The position numbers were made by a program, and so were the translations under genes. This document shows positions 63,956 through 64,000 of a stretch of DNA of 64,000 bases, piece after piece (the stretch's first letter is position 1; every line of letters starts with the position of its first letter). The notes beneath the pieces were generated by a model. It worked only from the letters and a program-made list of their open reading frames with translations, was not told where the DNA came from and did no database searches. The stretch is taken from positions 11,594,001 to 11,658,000 of the forward strand of contig OZ059897.1 in assembly GCA_964057225.1 (NCBI GenBank). The letters are read 5' to 3'. This DNA is from Auanema rhodensis (taxonomy: Eukaryota; Nematoda; Chromadorea; Rhabditida; Rhabditidae).

Positions 63956-64000
63956 CTTCAAAAACTTTTATTTTTTCAAATATCGATGTGTTTATGAAAG

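Overview
This AT-rich window looks like nuclear DNA of a chromadorean, rhabditid-like nematode. Genes are compact and split by many introns of about 40-60 nt that end in a short polypyrimidine tract plus CAG or TAG. Intergenic gaps are short, some starts sit just behind a TTTTCAG trans-splice-like acceptor, and the proteins resemble Caenorhabditis ones (beta-ureidopropionase, ALP/ZASP, MICAL, an achaete-scute bHLH). The DCAF13 and BPNT1-like neighbours recall, from memory, a C. elegans neighbourhood (ZK430). The species cannot be named. All exon models were made by eye from splice signals and reading frames.

Region 1 (1-12.6 kb) is a nested repeat complex. A 2.48-kb near-identical inverted repeat (754-3232 / 3958-6436) carries no convincing gene. 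A second 1.69-kb inverted repeat (6560-8248 / 10710-12398) carries a convergent pair of achaete-scute-like bHLH genes on its arms. Direct copies of 418 bp and 1047 bp tie the two systems together. A short element near 12.5 kb is a diverged third copy of part of the repeat.

Region 2 (12.7-28.5 kb): an unrecognised type I membrane protein, a secreted mucin-like protein with ten 45-residue repeats, beta-ureidopropionase, two small lysine-rich helical proteins, and a secreted GH18 chitinase with three cysteine-rich chitin-binding-like modules.

Region 3 (30-47 kb) is mostly housekeeping: a USP6NL/RN-tre-like TBC RabGAP, an orphan protein, COX10, DCAF13/Sof1, a BPNT1-like phosphatase, a serine carboxypeptidase, mitochondrial ribosomal protein L10 and the REXO4 nuclease. 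COX10/DCAF13 and mRPL10/REXO4 are head-to-head pairs on short shared upstream regions.

Region 4 (47-64 kb): a complete MICAL (FAD monooxygenase, CH, LIM, bMERB), a divergent F-box-like protein with an acidic tail, an ALP/ZASP-like PDZ protein without LIM domains, a four-pass membrane protein, and an exon of a gene running off the right edge.

The best candidate for something unusual is the nested palindrome with the mirror-image bHLH pair. The arms are almost identical up to one base inside the last shared coding exon, and the two C-termini differ beyond it. This suggests arm-to-arm gene conversion, although an assembly artefact must be excluded first.
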